Both the position numbers and the translations under genes were made by a program. Shown piece after piece: positions 25,448 to 33,921 of a stretch of DNA of 64,000 bases. The notes under the pieces were generated by a model. That model was not told the DNA's origin. It saw only the letters and a list, made by a program, of their open reading frames with translations, and made no database searches. The first letter of the stretch is position 1; every line of letters starts with the position of its first letter. Origin of the DNA: Halanaerobium sp964649895 (GTDB taxonomy: Bacteria; Bacillota; Halanaerobiia; Halanaerobiales; Halanaerobiaceae); the NCBI GenBank assembly GCA_964649895.1, contig CAZYRX010000004.1:17814-81813 (forward strand), in the 5' to 3' direction.

Positions 25448-26905
25448 ATGACTAAAACTGCAGAGGTAAATTATTATAAGGAAGAATTTGGTGAAGATTA
25501 CCGCACAGAAGTATGTGACTATATTACTGACGAAAAAATAGAGGGTATTTTAGATTCAGCTAAAGAGCCAACTGATGCTGAAGTTAAGAGAATTATAGAT
25601 AAGGCTTTAGAATTAAATGGAATAACACCTGTAGAGGCTGCAACTTTACTTCAGGTTGAAGATAAAGATTTAATTGATCAATTTCTTGAGGCAGCCAGAA
25701 AAATTAAAGAAAGAATATATGGAAAAAGACTTGTTATATTTGCTCCCCTGTATTTTGCCAATCAGTGTATAAATAACTGCTTATACTGCGGATTTCGCAA
25801 GGACAATCATCAGATTGACCGCAAAAAATTATCTCAGTCAGAAATTGTGAAGGAAGTAGAAGCTCTTGAGAGAGAAGGTCATAAAAGATTACTTGTCCTT
25901 ACAGGGGAGGCCCCTAATACTGATCTCGATTATATCATTGAGAGTATTAAAACAGCTTACAGTGTAAAGACAGAAAATGGTGGAGAAATAAGAAGAATTA
26001 ATGCAGAAATTGCACCACTTACAACAGAAGACTTCAAGCTTTTAAAAGAATCTGAGATAGGAACCTATACATGTTTTCAAGAAACATATAATAGAAAACA
26101 ATATAAAAAACTGCATCCAACAGGACCAAAGAGCAATTATGAGTGGAGATTATCTGTGATGGATAGAGCCCAGGATGCAGGTATAGATGATGTTGGTATA
26201 GGAGCACTTTTTGGCTTATATGATTATAAATTCGATGTTATCGGTATGCTCCTCCATGCTGAGTATTTAGATAAAAAATATGGAGTTGGCCCACATACAG
26301 TTTCGGTACCAAGACTTAATCCAGCCCTGGGAACACCACTGGATGAAGTACCATATCCGGTTTCAGACGAAAATTTCCGTAAATTGGTTGCTGTATTAAG
26401 ACTTGCTGTACCTTATACTGGAATGATATTGAGCACTAGAGAGAGTACAGAAATGAGAAATGAACTTTTTGAACATGGTGTATCTCAGATCAGTGCAGGC
26501 TCCAGAACCACTCCTGGTGGTTATGATAAAAAAGAAGAAAATAAAGAAGAACTTGCTCAATTTTCGCTGCATGATTTAAGACCAATAGATGAGATAATTA
26601 CTGGAATTGCAAAAGATGGCTATATTCCAAGTTTTTGCACAGCCTGTTATAGACTTGGCAGAACAGGTAAAGACTTTATGGATCTTGCTAAGCCGGGTAA
26701 AATACAGGAGTTCTGTAAACCGAATGCAATGTTAACTTTTAAAGAGTACCTTGAAGATTATGGTACAGATCAAAGTAGAAAATATGGAAAAAAATGTCTG
26801 GAAGATTTAAAAGAATCATTAAAAGAAGACAACCCTAAACTTGCAGCAAATATAAATGAGAAATTAGAGGCAATTGCTGATGGAGAACATGATCTTTATC
26901 TTTAA
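25448..26905 (+). CDS. hydG: [FeFe]-hydrogenase H-cluster maturase HydG (tyrosine lyase)
   Basis: A 485-residue radical SAM enzyme. The SAM-binding cluster motif NQCINNCLYCGFRKDN (CX3CX2C, about 107-114) is followed by the barrel and, near the C-terminus, the second-cluster ligands in SFCTACYRLGRTG and the further Cys in EFCKPNAM (CX2CX22C pattern), which distinguish HydG from ThiH. HydG cleaves tyrosine to p-cresol, CO and cyanide and builds the Fe(CO)2(CN) synthon of the H-cluster. GGAGG precedes ATG 25448. hydE follows; hydF and the hydrogenase itself are not in this window. Confidence 0.95.
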   Translation: MTKTAEVNYYKEEFGEDYRTEVCDYITDEKIEGILDSAKEPTDAEVKRIIDKALELNGITPVEAATLLQVEDKDLIDQFLEAARKIKERIYGKRLVIFAPLYFANQCINNCLYCGFRKDNHQIDRKKLSQSEIVKEVEALEREGHKRLLVLTGEAPNTDLDYIIESIKTAYSVKTENGGEIRRINAEIAPLTTEDFKLLKESEIGTYTCFQETYNRKQYKKLHPTGPKSNYEWRLSVMDRAQDAGIDDVGIGALFGLYDYKFDVIGMLLHAEYLDKKYGVGPHTVSVPRLNPALGTPLDEVPYPVSDENFRKLVAVLRLAVPYTGMILSTRESTEMRNELFEHGVSQISAGSRTTPGGYDKKEENKEELAQFSLHDLRPIDEIITGIAKDGYIPSFCTACYRLGRTGKDFMDLAKPGKIQEFCKPNAMLTFKEYLEDYGTDQSRKYGKKCLEDLKESLKEDNPKLAANINEKLEAIADGEHDLYL

Positions 26906-26968
26906 TTGATTATGTTTTTAATCTATTAACTCAAAAACACCATAAATAATTTAGAGGTGATTATAAAA

Positions 26969-28096
26969 TTGACAGAAACAGCAGATATAATTAAAGAAAT
27001 GTCACAGAATATAAAACAATTAAAAGAAATAGAACAGTTAGAAGATAGAAAAGTATATGAAGAACTTATTAAAAAATTAATTGATAAGGCTTATCAATTT
27101 CAAAAATTAAGCAAAAAAGAGCTTAGTTTTCTGCTTAAACAACCTTTAAAAAATTTGGGCTATCTGCTCAGCAAAGCAGATCAGAAAAGGGATGAAATAT
27201 TTTCTGATGAGGTTCATCTAAGGGCAATAATTGAGTTTTCTAATTACTGCAGACAGAATTGTTTTTACTGTGGTCTCCGCAAAGATAATCAGAATATTGA
27301 GCGCTATCAGCTTAAACAAAAAGAAATAGTTGAAACTGCAGAAAGAGCTGCAGAGATTGGCTATAAGACAGTTGTTCTTCAGTCAGGTGAAGATGAGTAT
27401 CCTGCTAAAGAGATTGCTGAAATTATAGGAGAAATTAAAGATAAAACTTCTATGGCAGTTACATTAAGTCTTGGAGAAAGAGATTTTGGTGCCTATAAAC
27501 TCTGGCGTGAAGCAGGAGCTGACCGCTATCTTTTAAAACACGAAACTGCTGATAGAGAATTATATGATAAGTATCATCCAGGAATGAGTTTTGATAACCG
27601 AATAGAGAGTTTAAAATATCTTAAAAAAATTGGCTATCAAACAGGAAGTGGTGTGATTATTGGTCTTCCGGGTCAGACTGAAGAAACATTAGCTGAGGAT
27701 ATATTGCTTCTTAAAGAATTGGATATTGATATGATGGGAGCTGGTCCATTTATTCCTCATCAGCAAACACCTCTAAAAGGTAAAGAAAGAGGAACAGTTG
27801 AGATGACTTTAAAATTCAATGCACTCTGCAGATTGCTGCTGCCTCTTGTTCATATTCCAGCAACTACAGCACTTGGAACTATTGATGTGGAGGGAAGACA
27901 AAAAGCACTTAAAGCAGGGGCAAATGTTGTTATGCCAAATGTCACAGACAGCAGTTACCGTGAAAAATACCAGATTTATCCAGATAAAATATGTATAAAT
28001 GAAGAAGCAGGAGACTGCAGACAGTGTATAGGCAGTATCATCAATTCACTTGGAAGATATGTAAGTCAGAATGCAGGTCACAGTTTAAAAAGATAA
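26969..28096 (+). CDS. hydE: [FeFe]-hydrogenase H-cluster maturase HydE
   Basis: A 375-residue radical SAM protein. I choose TTG 26969, because AGAGGTGAT at 26953-26961 is a good SD and the earlier GTG 26957 lies inside it. The cluster motif NYCRQNCFYCGLRKDN (CX3CX2C, about residues 94-101) and the following ERYQLKQKEIVETA are typical of HydE; a TIM barrel follows (VLQSGED, SLGERD, GVIIGLPGQT, GAGPFIPHQQTPL). The C-terminal CINEEAGDCRQC supplies extra cysteines, as in HydE proteins with an accessory cluster. HydE processes the HydG-derived synthon on the way to the dithiolate-bridged diiron site. Confidence 0.93.
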   Translation: MTETADIIKEMSQNIKQLKEIEQLEDRKVYEELIKKLIDKAYQFQKLSKKELSFLLKQPLKNLGYLLSKADQKRDEIFSDEVHLRAIIEFSNYCRQNCFYCGLRKDNQNIERYQLKQKEIVETAERAAEIGYKTVVLQSGEDEYPAKEIAEIIGEIKDKTSMAVTLSLGERDFGAYKLWREAGADRYLLKHETADRELYDKYHPGMSFDNRIESLKYLKKIGYQTGSGVIIGLPGQTEETLAEDILLLKELDIDMMGAGPFIPHQQTPLKGKERGTVEMTLKFNALCRLLLPLVHIPATTALGTIDVEGRQKALKAGANVVMPNVTDSSYREKYQIYPDKICINEEAGDCRQCIGSIINSLGRYVSQNAGHSLKR

Positions 28097-28111
28097 AATA
28101 TGGGAATTATA

Positions 28112-28137
28112 AAAGGGCATCCAGCTGGATGCCCTTT
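28112..28137. terminator. Bidirectional terminator between hydE and the SulP gene
   Basis: AAAGGGCATCC (28112-28122) and GGATGCCCTTT (28127-28137) form an 11-bp perfect stem with loop AGCT, placed between convergent genes. Confidence 0.85.
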
Positions 28138-28212
28138 AAATAATTATAAGATTTTCAAATAGATTTGGAAAAGAAATTTTTAAATAATTTCAAATGACTA
28201 TAACTTATTATT

Positions 28213-29919
28213 TTAATTATCTTCCTCTTTTTCGTTTATATGATTATCAGCAACAATGTTTTCATCACAGGTCAGCTCAAGAGCTTTATTTGTTGCTGCA
28301 AAATATTCGCTTTCAGGTCGATAAATATTTTCAGAACCAACTTTTTCTTCAAGACCAATCTTTTTTAGCATATCTATAATTTTTTGATTAACTCCTGTTA
28401 AAATAATTTCGGATCCATTATTTTTTACTCTATCAATAAATTCTTCTAATACTCTTATAATAGTGATATCAATTCGACAAACATTACGAAGCCTGATAAT
28501 ATAATCGACATCTTTTTCATAAAACTGTTCTAGTTTATCTTTAAGATCATCAGCTGCACTAAAGTGAACAGCTCCCTTGAGATCAATTACTCTGGCCTGC
28601 TTAGCTTCTATTGCTGATTCATCATGATCTTCATGATGGACATGATGAAGATGATATCCTACATCTCCTTCTTTCTTATCATAATACAGCATATCAATAT
28701 CTGCTTTTTTAGAGATTTCTAAAACAACAACAAGTGAAACTAAAACTCCAAAGTATATTGCTTGATCAATATTTGGTAGTACAATAGTTGCGGCAAAGGT
28801 TGACCAGAAAATAAGGGCATCTCCTTTTGTTGTTTTCATATTATTGGCTATCTCTTTGAGATCTACTATTCCAATTGCTGCAGAGATTACAAGTCCTGCA
28901 AGAACCGGGATAGGTATATATGCAATTAAAGGTCTTAAAAACACTATAAAAATGATAATAGAAAGCGCACAGAAAATTTGTGAAATTTTAGATTTTCCTC
29001 CAGCACTTATATTTGCAAAAGTATTGGAAAATGAAGCTGAAATCGCAAAACCACTGAAAAATGAAATAACCATATTAGTTATGCCCTGGCTTCTAAATTC
29101 TCTCCTAAAATTTGATTCTTCGTTTGTTCTCAATTCAACTGCCTGTAAAACTGCCATTGTCTGGATCAACCCAAGCAGTGCAATGGAAAATGCCTTTGTA
29201 TAAACCTGAGCAATTATCTGCCAGTCAAAGTTGAGTATATTAAAATCTATGATCCGGTTTGGTATCTCCCCGACAAGGGGGATATAATTATTTAAGCCAG
29301 TTATTGCTGTTAAAATTGACATGATTAATATTGTTAAAATATATTCAGGGAGTTCTTTTTTGAGCTTTGGGAGGAGATAAATTAAAATAATTGTCATGAT
29401 TCCTATTATTAAATAAGAATAGTTTAGTTCATTAAAATTTAAAATAAACTGCCAACTTTTTGTAAGAACATTAGAACCTGTAACACTTACTCCAGTAAAG
29501 TTTTCTATCTGACTAAATAAAATCAACACTGCAGCACCATGAGAAAGTGCAACTACAACTGGGTGAGATACATATTTTACAAGTTCACTTAAATTTAAAC
29601 TAACAAGCAGAAATTGAAATAAACCTATCAAAAATGTTGTTAATAAAATAATTTGAAGATAGTTTTGTTCTTGAAAAGGGCTTAAACTGCTGTATAAAGC
29701 AACTGCCATCATATTTGTTGGACCTACAATTATATAATTTGATAAATTAAATATAGATGCAGTCAGCATAGAAAATATAGATGCATAAACACCATAAATA
29801 GGATTTATTCCTAAAATCAAGGCATAAGCCATGTTCTGGGGAAGGGCGATTGTTGCAGTAGTTATACCACTAATAATATTAGGCAGCATGTTTTCAATTT
29901 TAGTGTTTAAATTTCTCAA
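28213..29919 (-). CDS. SulP/SLC26-family anion transporter with STAS domain
   Basis: About 568 residues. The start is taken as TTG 29919, because GGGGTGAT (29931-29924) then serves as SD; the GTG at 29928 overlaps it. About 12-14 membrane helices carry the SulP signatures near the N-terminus (TTATIALPQNMAYALILGINPIYGVYAS-like stretch, read from about residue 20) and SFSNTFANISAGGKSKIS. A STAS domain occupies about 440-545 (ARVIDLKGAVHFSAADDL). Between them is an unusual His-rich loop, YHLHHVHHEDHDES. SulP proteins carry sulfate, bicarbonate, dicarboxylates or other anions; the substrate is open here. It is divergent from an SLC13-type transporter. Confidence 0.88.
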   Translation of the reverse strand: MRNLNTKIENMLPNIISGITTATIALPQNMAYALILGINPIYGVYASIFSMLTASIFNLSNYIIVGPTNMMAVALYSSLSPFQEQNYLQIILLTTFLIGLFQFLLVSLNLSELVKYVSHPVVVALSHGAAVLILFSQIENFTGVSVTGSNVLTKSWQFILNFNELNYSYLIIGIMTIILIYLLPKLKKELPEYILTILIMSILTAITGLNNYIPLVGEIPNRIIDFNILNFDWQIIAQVYTKAFSIALLGLIQTMAVLQAVELRTNEESNFRREFRSQGITNMVISFFSGFAISASFSNTFANISAGGKSKISQIFCALSIIIFIVFLRPLIAYIPIPVLAGLVISAAIGIVDLKEIANNMKTTKGDALIFWSTFAATIVLPNIDQAIYFGVLVSLVVVLEISKKADIDMLYYDKKEGDVGYHLHHVHHEDHDESAIEAKQARVIDLKGAVHFSAADDLKDKLEQFYEKDVDYIIRLRNVCRIDITIIRVLEEFIDRVKNNGSEIILTGVNQKIIDMLKKIGLEEKVGSENIYRPESEYFAATNKALELTCDENIVADNHINEKEEDN

Positions 29920-30125
29920 ATATATCACCCCGAATCTTAAGTTGGAAAATTCTTTGCTTATAGTTTAACAGTTAAGCTGTAGATATTCAATATTAATTAT
30001 AGAAATAATTATATTTTTTTGTTAAAATGTATAATAGCTTAGAATCAACTTAAATTAGAGATTTTTAATTAAATTGGAAGTCTGCTCACAAAGCTGGTGG
30101 ACTTTTCCCGAGGAGGGTCAAACTG

Positions 30126-32057
30126 TTGAAATTATCTAATAATAAGATCATTTTAATATTATTAATAACATTAACTTTGCTTTCAATTATTAGCATAAAT
30201 ATTTATGCACAGGATATAAATATAGAAAATACAGAAGAGATGACTCAAAAAGAACAAGGTTTGGACAAAAGTGTTATTTTCATACTTTCTTTAATACTAC
30301 TATTAATAATATTATTTGTGTGGGAACCTATGCCGATAAGTTTGTTGGCTGTTTTAGTACCAATTACCCTCTCTATATTCAGTGGCTTGAGTAATATGTC
30401 AGTAGAAGAAGCTCTTTCTGGTTTTGGTAACTCAGCAACCATTACAGTTATGGCCATGTTTGTTTTTAGTGCAGGTATTCAAAGGAGTGGTGCTGTTCAG
30501 CTGCTTGGTGATAAGATTTCAAAATTAACAGGTAATAATCCAAGAAGACAGATTGCTTTAATTTCTGCATTAACAGGTTCAACTTCTGGTTTTGTCAATA
30601 ATACACCAGTTGTTGCAGCATTGATTCCAATGGTTAGAGAACTGGGTCGAAAAACCAATGTTTCACCTTCAAAACTTTTGATTCCATTATCTTATACAGC
30701 AATGTTAGGTGGTACAGTCACTCTGATTGGAACCTCCACAAATTTACTGGCAAGTCAGGTTTCTGAGCGTTTAATTAATCATCCATTTAGCCTTTTTGAA
30801 TTTACAGGGCTTGGAGTAATAGTATTATTAATAGGAACTGCATATATCCTTACACTTGGATATAAGTTGATTCCTGCCAGAATTGAAATAGAAGATGATT
30901 TAACAGATGAATATGAAATGAGAGATTATCTTACTGAAGTTCTGGTTGAAGAGAACTGTGATTTTGTTGGTAAAAGTGTAAATGATATAGAAGGAGATAA
31001 GGATTTAGATTATGATATTATTCGTATAATTCGAGATGGAAAACAGTTTATGGAACCTCTTAATGCAAAAACTATTAGAGCAGGAGACCATTTAATTATA
31101 AGGGCTAAACATGAGACAATGCTTGAACTTGTTAAAAATAAAGGTATGAGGACACTTCCAGAGTTAATTGTAGATGATAAATCAATAGAGCAGCCTTTAA
31201 AAGGAGAGCTGCTTGTGGAGGTCGTTGTACCTGCAAACTCAATGATGGTTAATAAAACTTTAGAAGAAATGAACTTTTTAGAAAGATATGATTGTAATAT
31301 ACTTGCATTAAGGCGTGGTGAAGAAATTACCCACCAAAAAATGACGGATTATCGATTTAAGCCAGGAGATTTACTGTTAATGCTTGTAACTGAAAACACC
31401 TTAGAAAGATTTCGTAAAAACAGCAACTTTATCATAGATAGAGAATTTGATTCAAAGATTTTTGATATGAAGAAAATATTGATTTCTGCTTCTATTCTCG
31501 GTTTCTTTATAGCTTCGGTTGCTTTTAATATTTTACCTGTTGCAATAGCAGCTCTTATGGGTGCTTTTCTTATGGTTTTTTCAGGTTGTATAAATAAAAG
31601 CGACTTTTTTAAGTCAATTGATTGGGAAGTATATTTTCTTTTGGCTGGACTGATACCAATGGGAATTGCAATAGAGAAATCAGGGACTGCAGTTTTTCTG
31701 GCAGATAATATAATTAATATTTCGAGCAGTATGCAGCCAATTTATATATTGATGCTGATCTATTTTATAACTTCATTCCTTACAACTATTATTAGCAATA
31801 ATGCCAGTGTATTAATCATGCTTCCAATTGCGGTAAGCACTGCAGCCCAACTTGGTGTTAATCCTTTTAGTTTTGTAATTACAACAACTTTTGCAGCGAG
31901 TTCTGCTTTTGCAAGTCCGGTCGGTTATCAGACTAACCTGATGGTTTACAGTTCTGGTGGATTTAAATTCAGAGATTTTATAGTTGTTGGAGCACCATTA
32001 CAGTTATTGCTGACAGTTTCGGTTCCGATTCTTGTACGATTATTCTGGGGTTTTTAA
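30126..32057 (+). CDS. SLC13/ArsB-like anion permease with two TrkA-C domains
   Basis: A 643-residue membrane protein starting at TTG 30126 with GAGGAGGG as SD. An N-terminal signal-like helix, the first membrane block (with GSTSGFVNNTPVVAALIPMV and GTVTLIGTSTNLLASQ), then two cytosolic TrkA-C/RCK-C domains (about 255-335 and 345-430), then the second membrane block with ISNNASVLIMLPIAV and SPVGYQTNLMVYSSGGF. The twin Asn-Thr/Asn-Ala hairpins are typical of the CitMHS/DASS group of sodium-coupled sulfate or dicarboxylate carriers. TrkA-C inserts suggest control by a small ligand or nucleotide (inference). Divergent from the SulP gene and followed by a strong terminator. Confidence 0.87.
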   Translation: MKLSNNKIILILLITLTLLSIISINIYAQDINIENTEEMTQKEQGLDKSVIFILSLILLLIILFVWEPMPISLLAVLVPITLSIFSGLSNMSVEEALSGFGNSATITVMAMFVFSAGIQRSGAVQLLGDKISKLTGNNPRRQIALISALTGSTSGFVNNTPVVAALIPMVRELGRKTNVSPSKLLIPLSYTAMLGGTVTLIGTSTNLLASQVSERLINHPFSLFEFTGLGVIVLLIGTAYILTLGYKLIPARIEIEDDLTDEYEMRDYLTEVLVEENCDFVGKSVNDIEGDKDLDYDIIRIIRDGKQFMEPLNAKTIRAGDHLIIRAKHETMLELVKNKGMRTLPELIVDDKSIEQPLKGELLVEVVVPANSMMVNKTLEEMNFLERYDCNILALRRGEEITHQKMTDYRFKPGDLLLMLVTENTLERFRKNSNFIIDREFDSKIFDMKKILISASILGFFIASVAFNILPVAIAALMGAFLMVFSGCINKSDFFKSIDWEVYFLLAGLIPMGIAIEKSGTAVFLADNIINISSSMQPIYILMLIYFITSFLTTIISNNASVLIMLPIAVSTAAQLGVNPFSFVITTTFAASSAFASPVGYQTNLMVYSSGGFKFRDFIVVGAPLQLLLTVSVPILVRLFWGF

Positions 32058-32123
32058 TTGTTTTAATAAATCAATTATTTAAAAACTTATTTAAAATAAT
32101 TATCAATAAATAATTATTTCTAT

Positions 32124-32166
32124 GAGCTGAAGTGGCTAAGTATAAATTAATTGCTTCAGCTCTTTT
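32124..32166 (+). terminator. Terminator after the SLC13-type gene
   Basis: GAGCTGAAG (32124-32132) pairs with CTTCAGCTC (32154-32162), followed by TTTT. Confidence 0.8.
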
Positions 32167-32280
32167 ATATTTAAATTAATATTATTGATTAATTTATTAA
32201 AATAATTAATTTTTTTAAAAAAGTATTTACAAATATTAATTTTTAGTTTATAATATTAAATATAGAAAGGGGTGAGATAA

Positions 32281-32655
32281 ATGAATTATCCAATTCCAGA
32301 TAAATGTCCTACCTGTGATGGAAAATTGAACGTAATTGAATTGAAATGCAGCAGCTGTAATACAAGAATTATTGGTAATTTTTATCTTGATGAAATTTTC
32401 CAATTAAATAATGAGCAGCAGCAGTTTTTAAAGATTTTTATTAAAACTCGGGGTAATATTAAAAATATGGAAAAAGAGCTTGATATGTCATATCCAACAG
32501 TTAGAAACAAATTAAGTGATTTAATAAAGACTCTTGGCTATGAAGAAGACTTTATTGAGGAAGAAAAGCAGGAGAATAGGAGAGAAATTTTGAATATGTT
32601 GGAAGCTGGAGAGCTGGCACCAGATGAGGCAGCGAAAAAGCTAGAAGAGATTTAA
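32281..32655 (+). CDS. DUF2089 protein: zinc ribbon, HTH and SHOCT-like tail
   Basis: A 124-residue protein. Two CxxC pairs at the N-terminus (CPTCDGKL and CSSCNTRI) form a zinc ribbon. A helix-turn-helix-like middle follows (GNIKNMEKELDMSYPTVRNKLSDLIKTLGY), as in DUF2089. The end, RREILNMLEAGELAPDEAAKKLEEI, is a two-helix SHOCT-like motif. It is probably a small DNA-binding regulator. The next gene begins with the same SHOCT-like motif, so the pair likely works together; in other Firmicutes such pairs accompany adhesin-like/YvlB proteins. GGGGTGAG precedes ATG 32281. Confidence 0.8.
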   Translation: MNYPIPDKCPTCDGKLNVIELKCSSCNTRIIGNFYLDEIFQLNNEQQQFLKIFIKTRGNIKNMEKELDMSYPTVRNKLSDLIKTLGYEEDFIEEEKQENRREILNMLEAGELAPDEAAKKLEEI

Positions 32656-32749
32656 TGTGGGTTTTAAATTGAAATAATGATTTTGTGTAATTTAGTCTTT
32701 GTTTTATCTAAAAATATAAGGCAGTAAAATTAAAAGGGGTTGAAAAGTA

Positions 32750-33142
32750 ATGAAAGAAGAAAAAATGAGAATTTTAGAAATGCTGCAGGATGGAAAACTC
32801 AATGTTGAAGAAGCGGAAAATCTACTTTCTGCTCTGGGTGAGGATGATTCAGTAAATTTTAATACTGATCAAAGAAAAACAAGAGAAGATGATTCCAAAG
32901 CTAAGAAAAGACATTTAAGGATTATTGTTAATGAAGATGGAAAAGAGAAGGTGAATCTTGCTCTGCCGCTTGGAATAGCAAAAAGTCTTTTGAATTTTAT
33001 CCCTCAGTCGGCAAAGGCAAAAATTTCTGAAAATGATATTAATTTAGATGCTCTGAGTCAGACACTTGATAATCTTTCAGAGGAAAAAGAAATTTTGAGA
33101 GTTGAAGATGATAATGAAACTGTTGTTATTCGGGTTGAGTAG
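32750..33142 (+). CDS. SHOCT-like domain protein (YvlB N-terminal type)
   Basis: A 130-residue, acidic, soluble protein. Residues 3-30 (EEKMRILEMLQDGKLNVEEAENLLSAL) form the two-helix SHOCT-like motif seen at the start of YvlB-type proteins and at the end of the preceding gene. The rest has KKRHLRIIVNEDGKEKVNLALPLGIAKSLLNFI, a beta-rich stretch of a kind seen in DUF4097-associated proteins, and ends at VVIRVE. The usual long beta-helical DUF4097 region is missing, so it may be a regulatory partner rather than an envelope protein. AAAGGGG precedes ATG 32750. No terminator is evident; about 130 nt of featureless AT-rich DNA follow. Confidence 0.7.
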   Translation: MKEEKMRILEMLQDGKLNVEEAENLLSALGEDDSVNFNTDQRKTREDDSKAKKRHLRIIVNEDGKEKVNLALPLGIAKSLLNFIPQSAKAKISENDINLDALSQTLDNLSEEKEILRVEDDNETVVIRVE

Positions 33143-33276
33143 TTAACCCTGACATGAAAAATATTATTAGGGTTTATAGAATTTTTTGAAACTAAGATAA
33201 TAACTTCGGTAAGATAAACTTTTGAGATTTTTTTAAAGTTTTCAAAAAATATAAAAAGAGAAGATTTTTATTTTAC

Positions 33277-33305
33277 TTGAATAATAGTAATTTCTGTAGT
33301 ATAAT
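33277..33305 (+). promoter_or_regulatory. Sigma-A promoter of the first TPP-riboswitch transcript
   Basis: TTGAAT (33277-33282), 17-nt spacer, TATAAT (33300-33305). Predicted start near 33312, about 43 nt before the aptamer. Confidence 0.7.
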
Positions 33306-33354
33306 ATGGCTACAAAGAAAATTTTATGTAATTAAGATTTTAAAATTTCAAATA

Positions 33355-33432
33355 GGGGAGCCGAACTGGAGGCTGAGAGGATGAGCAATCATCGACCCAT
33401 TACCTGATCCTGATAATGCAGGCGTAGGAAAA
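33355..33432 (+). promoter_or_regulatory. TPP riboswitch 1 (THI element)
   Basis: All THI-box landmarks are present in order: GGGGAGCC, GGCTGAGAGGA, GACCCATTACCTGATC, TGATAATGCAGGCGTAGGAAA. It binds thiamin diphosphate in known cases and stops expression. A terminator follows at 33453-33488. The gene it controlled is now a thiT remnant. Confidence 0.95.
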
Positions 33433-33452
33433 TATAAAAATTTGTATTTAAG

Positions 33453-33488
33453 CCCTCCGGTTCTGGACAACAGAAAGGAGGGTTTTTT
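33453..33488 (+). terminator. Terminator of TPP riboswitch 1
   Basis: CCCTCC (33453-33458) pairs with GGAGGG (33477-33482), followed by six T. GGAGGG also looks like the SD of the downstream thiT remnant, so folding would hide it. Confidence 0.85.
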
Positions 33489-33491
33489 GTT

Positions 33492-33705
33492 ATGCAAAAT
33501 AAATTTTCAACAAGAATGTTAGCAGAAATTGGAGGAGCTTTAGCTTTAGCAGTTATTTGAATTTTCTTAAACTCTGGAGGATGCCTCAGGGTGGTTCGGT
33601 TAGTTTAGAAATGCTGCCCATATTTGTAATTGCTTTTCGCTGATAATTCATATCTTATCAGGAGTTATCTTTTTTGGAAGTTATGCACCTGAAAGACAGA
33701 CATAG
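33492..33705 (+). pseudogene. thiT: Decayed thiamin ECF transporter S component ThiT
   Basis: ATG 33492 opens a frame reading MQNKFSTRMLAEIGGALALAVI before a TGA. After a frame change the text LWRMPQGGSVSLEMLPIFVIAFR can be read, then a stop, and in another frame HILSGVIFFGSYAPERQT. These three blocks match, in the right order, the N-terminus, the conserved MPQGGSV-EMLP thiamin-site region and the late GVIFFGSYAPE region of ThiT as I know the family (about 190 residues). Only about 65 residues remain, so the middle and the C-terminus are deleted. It stands directly behind TPP riboswitch 1. Confidence 0.85.
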
Positions 33706-33734
33706 ATTTTTTGATAAAATTTAATAATAACACA

Positions 33735-33812
33735 GGGGAGCCCCTATGGCTGAGAAAAGCAGAAGCTTTGACCCTTTTAACCTGATCTGGATAATACCAG
33801 CGGAGGAAAGTG
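33735..33812 (+). promoter_or_regulatory. TPP riboswitch 2 (THI element)
   Basis: GGGGAGCCCC, GGCTGAGAAA, GACCCTTTTAACCTGATCTGGATAATACCAGCGGAGGAAA are present in the canonical order. It controls thiW and the thiamin salvage genes after it. Confidence 0.95.
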
Positions 33813-33828
33813 TGTATATTTTATGAAG

Positions 33829-33860
33829 AACACAGTTCCTATTCAGGGCTGTGTTTTTGT
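33829..33860 (+). terminator. Terminator of TPP riboswitch 2
   Basis: AACACAG (33829-33835) pairs with CTGTGTT (33849-33855), with an inner CCT/AGG pairing in the loop and a T-rich tail. Confidence 0.8.
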
Positions 33861-33921
33861 GGTTTAAAGCTAAATTTTATCAGATTATTATCTATATTTA
33901 TAGTTAATATGAAAGGAGAAA

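Noticed and set aside
30077..30106. Hairpin-like AAGTC/GACTT pair before the SLC13-type gene as a terminator or riboswitch
   Set aside because: Only five clear base pairs and no T-run before the SD; too weak to call.
33492..33560. TGA in thiT as selenocysteine or read-through
   Set aside because: Further stops and frame changes follow and most of the protein is missing, so decay is the simpler explanation.
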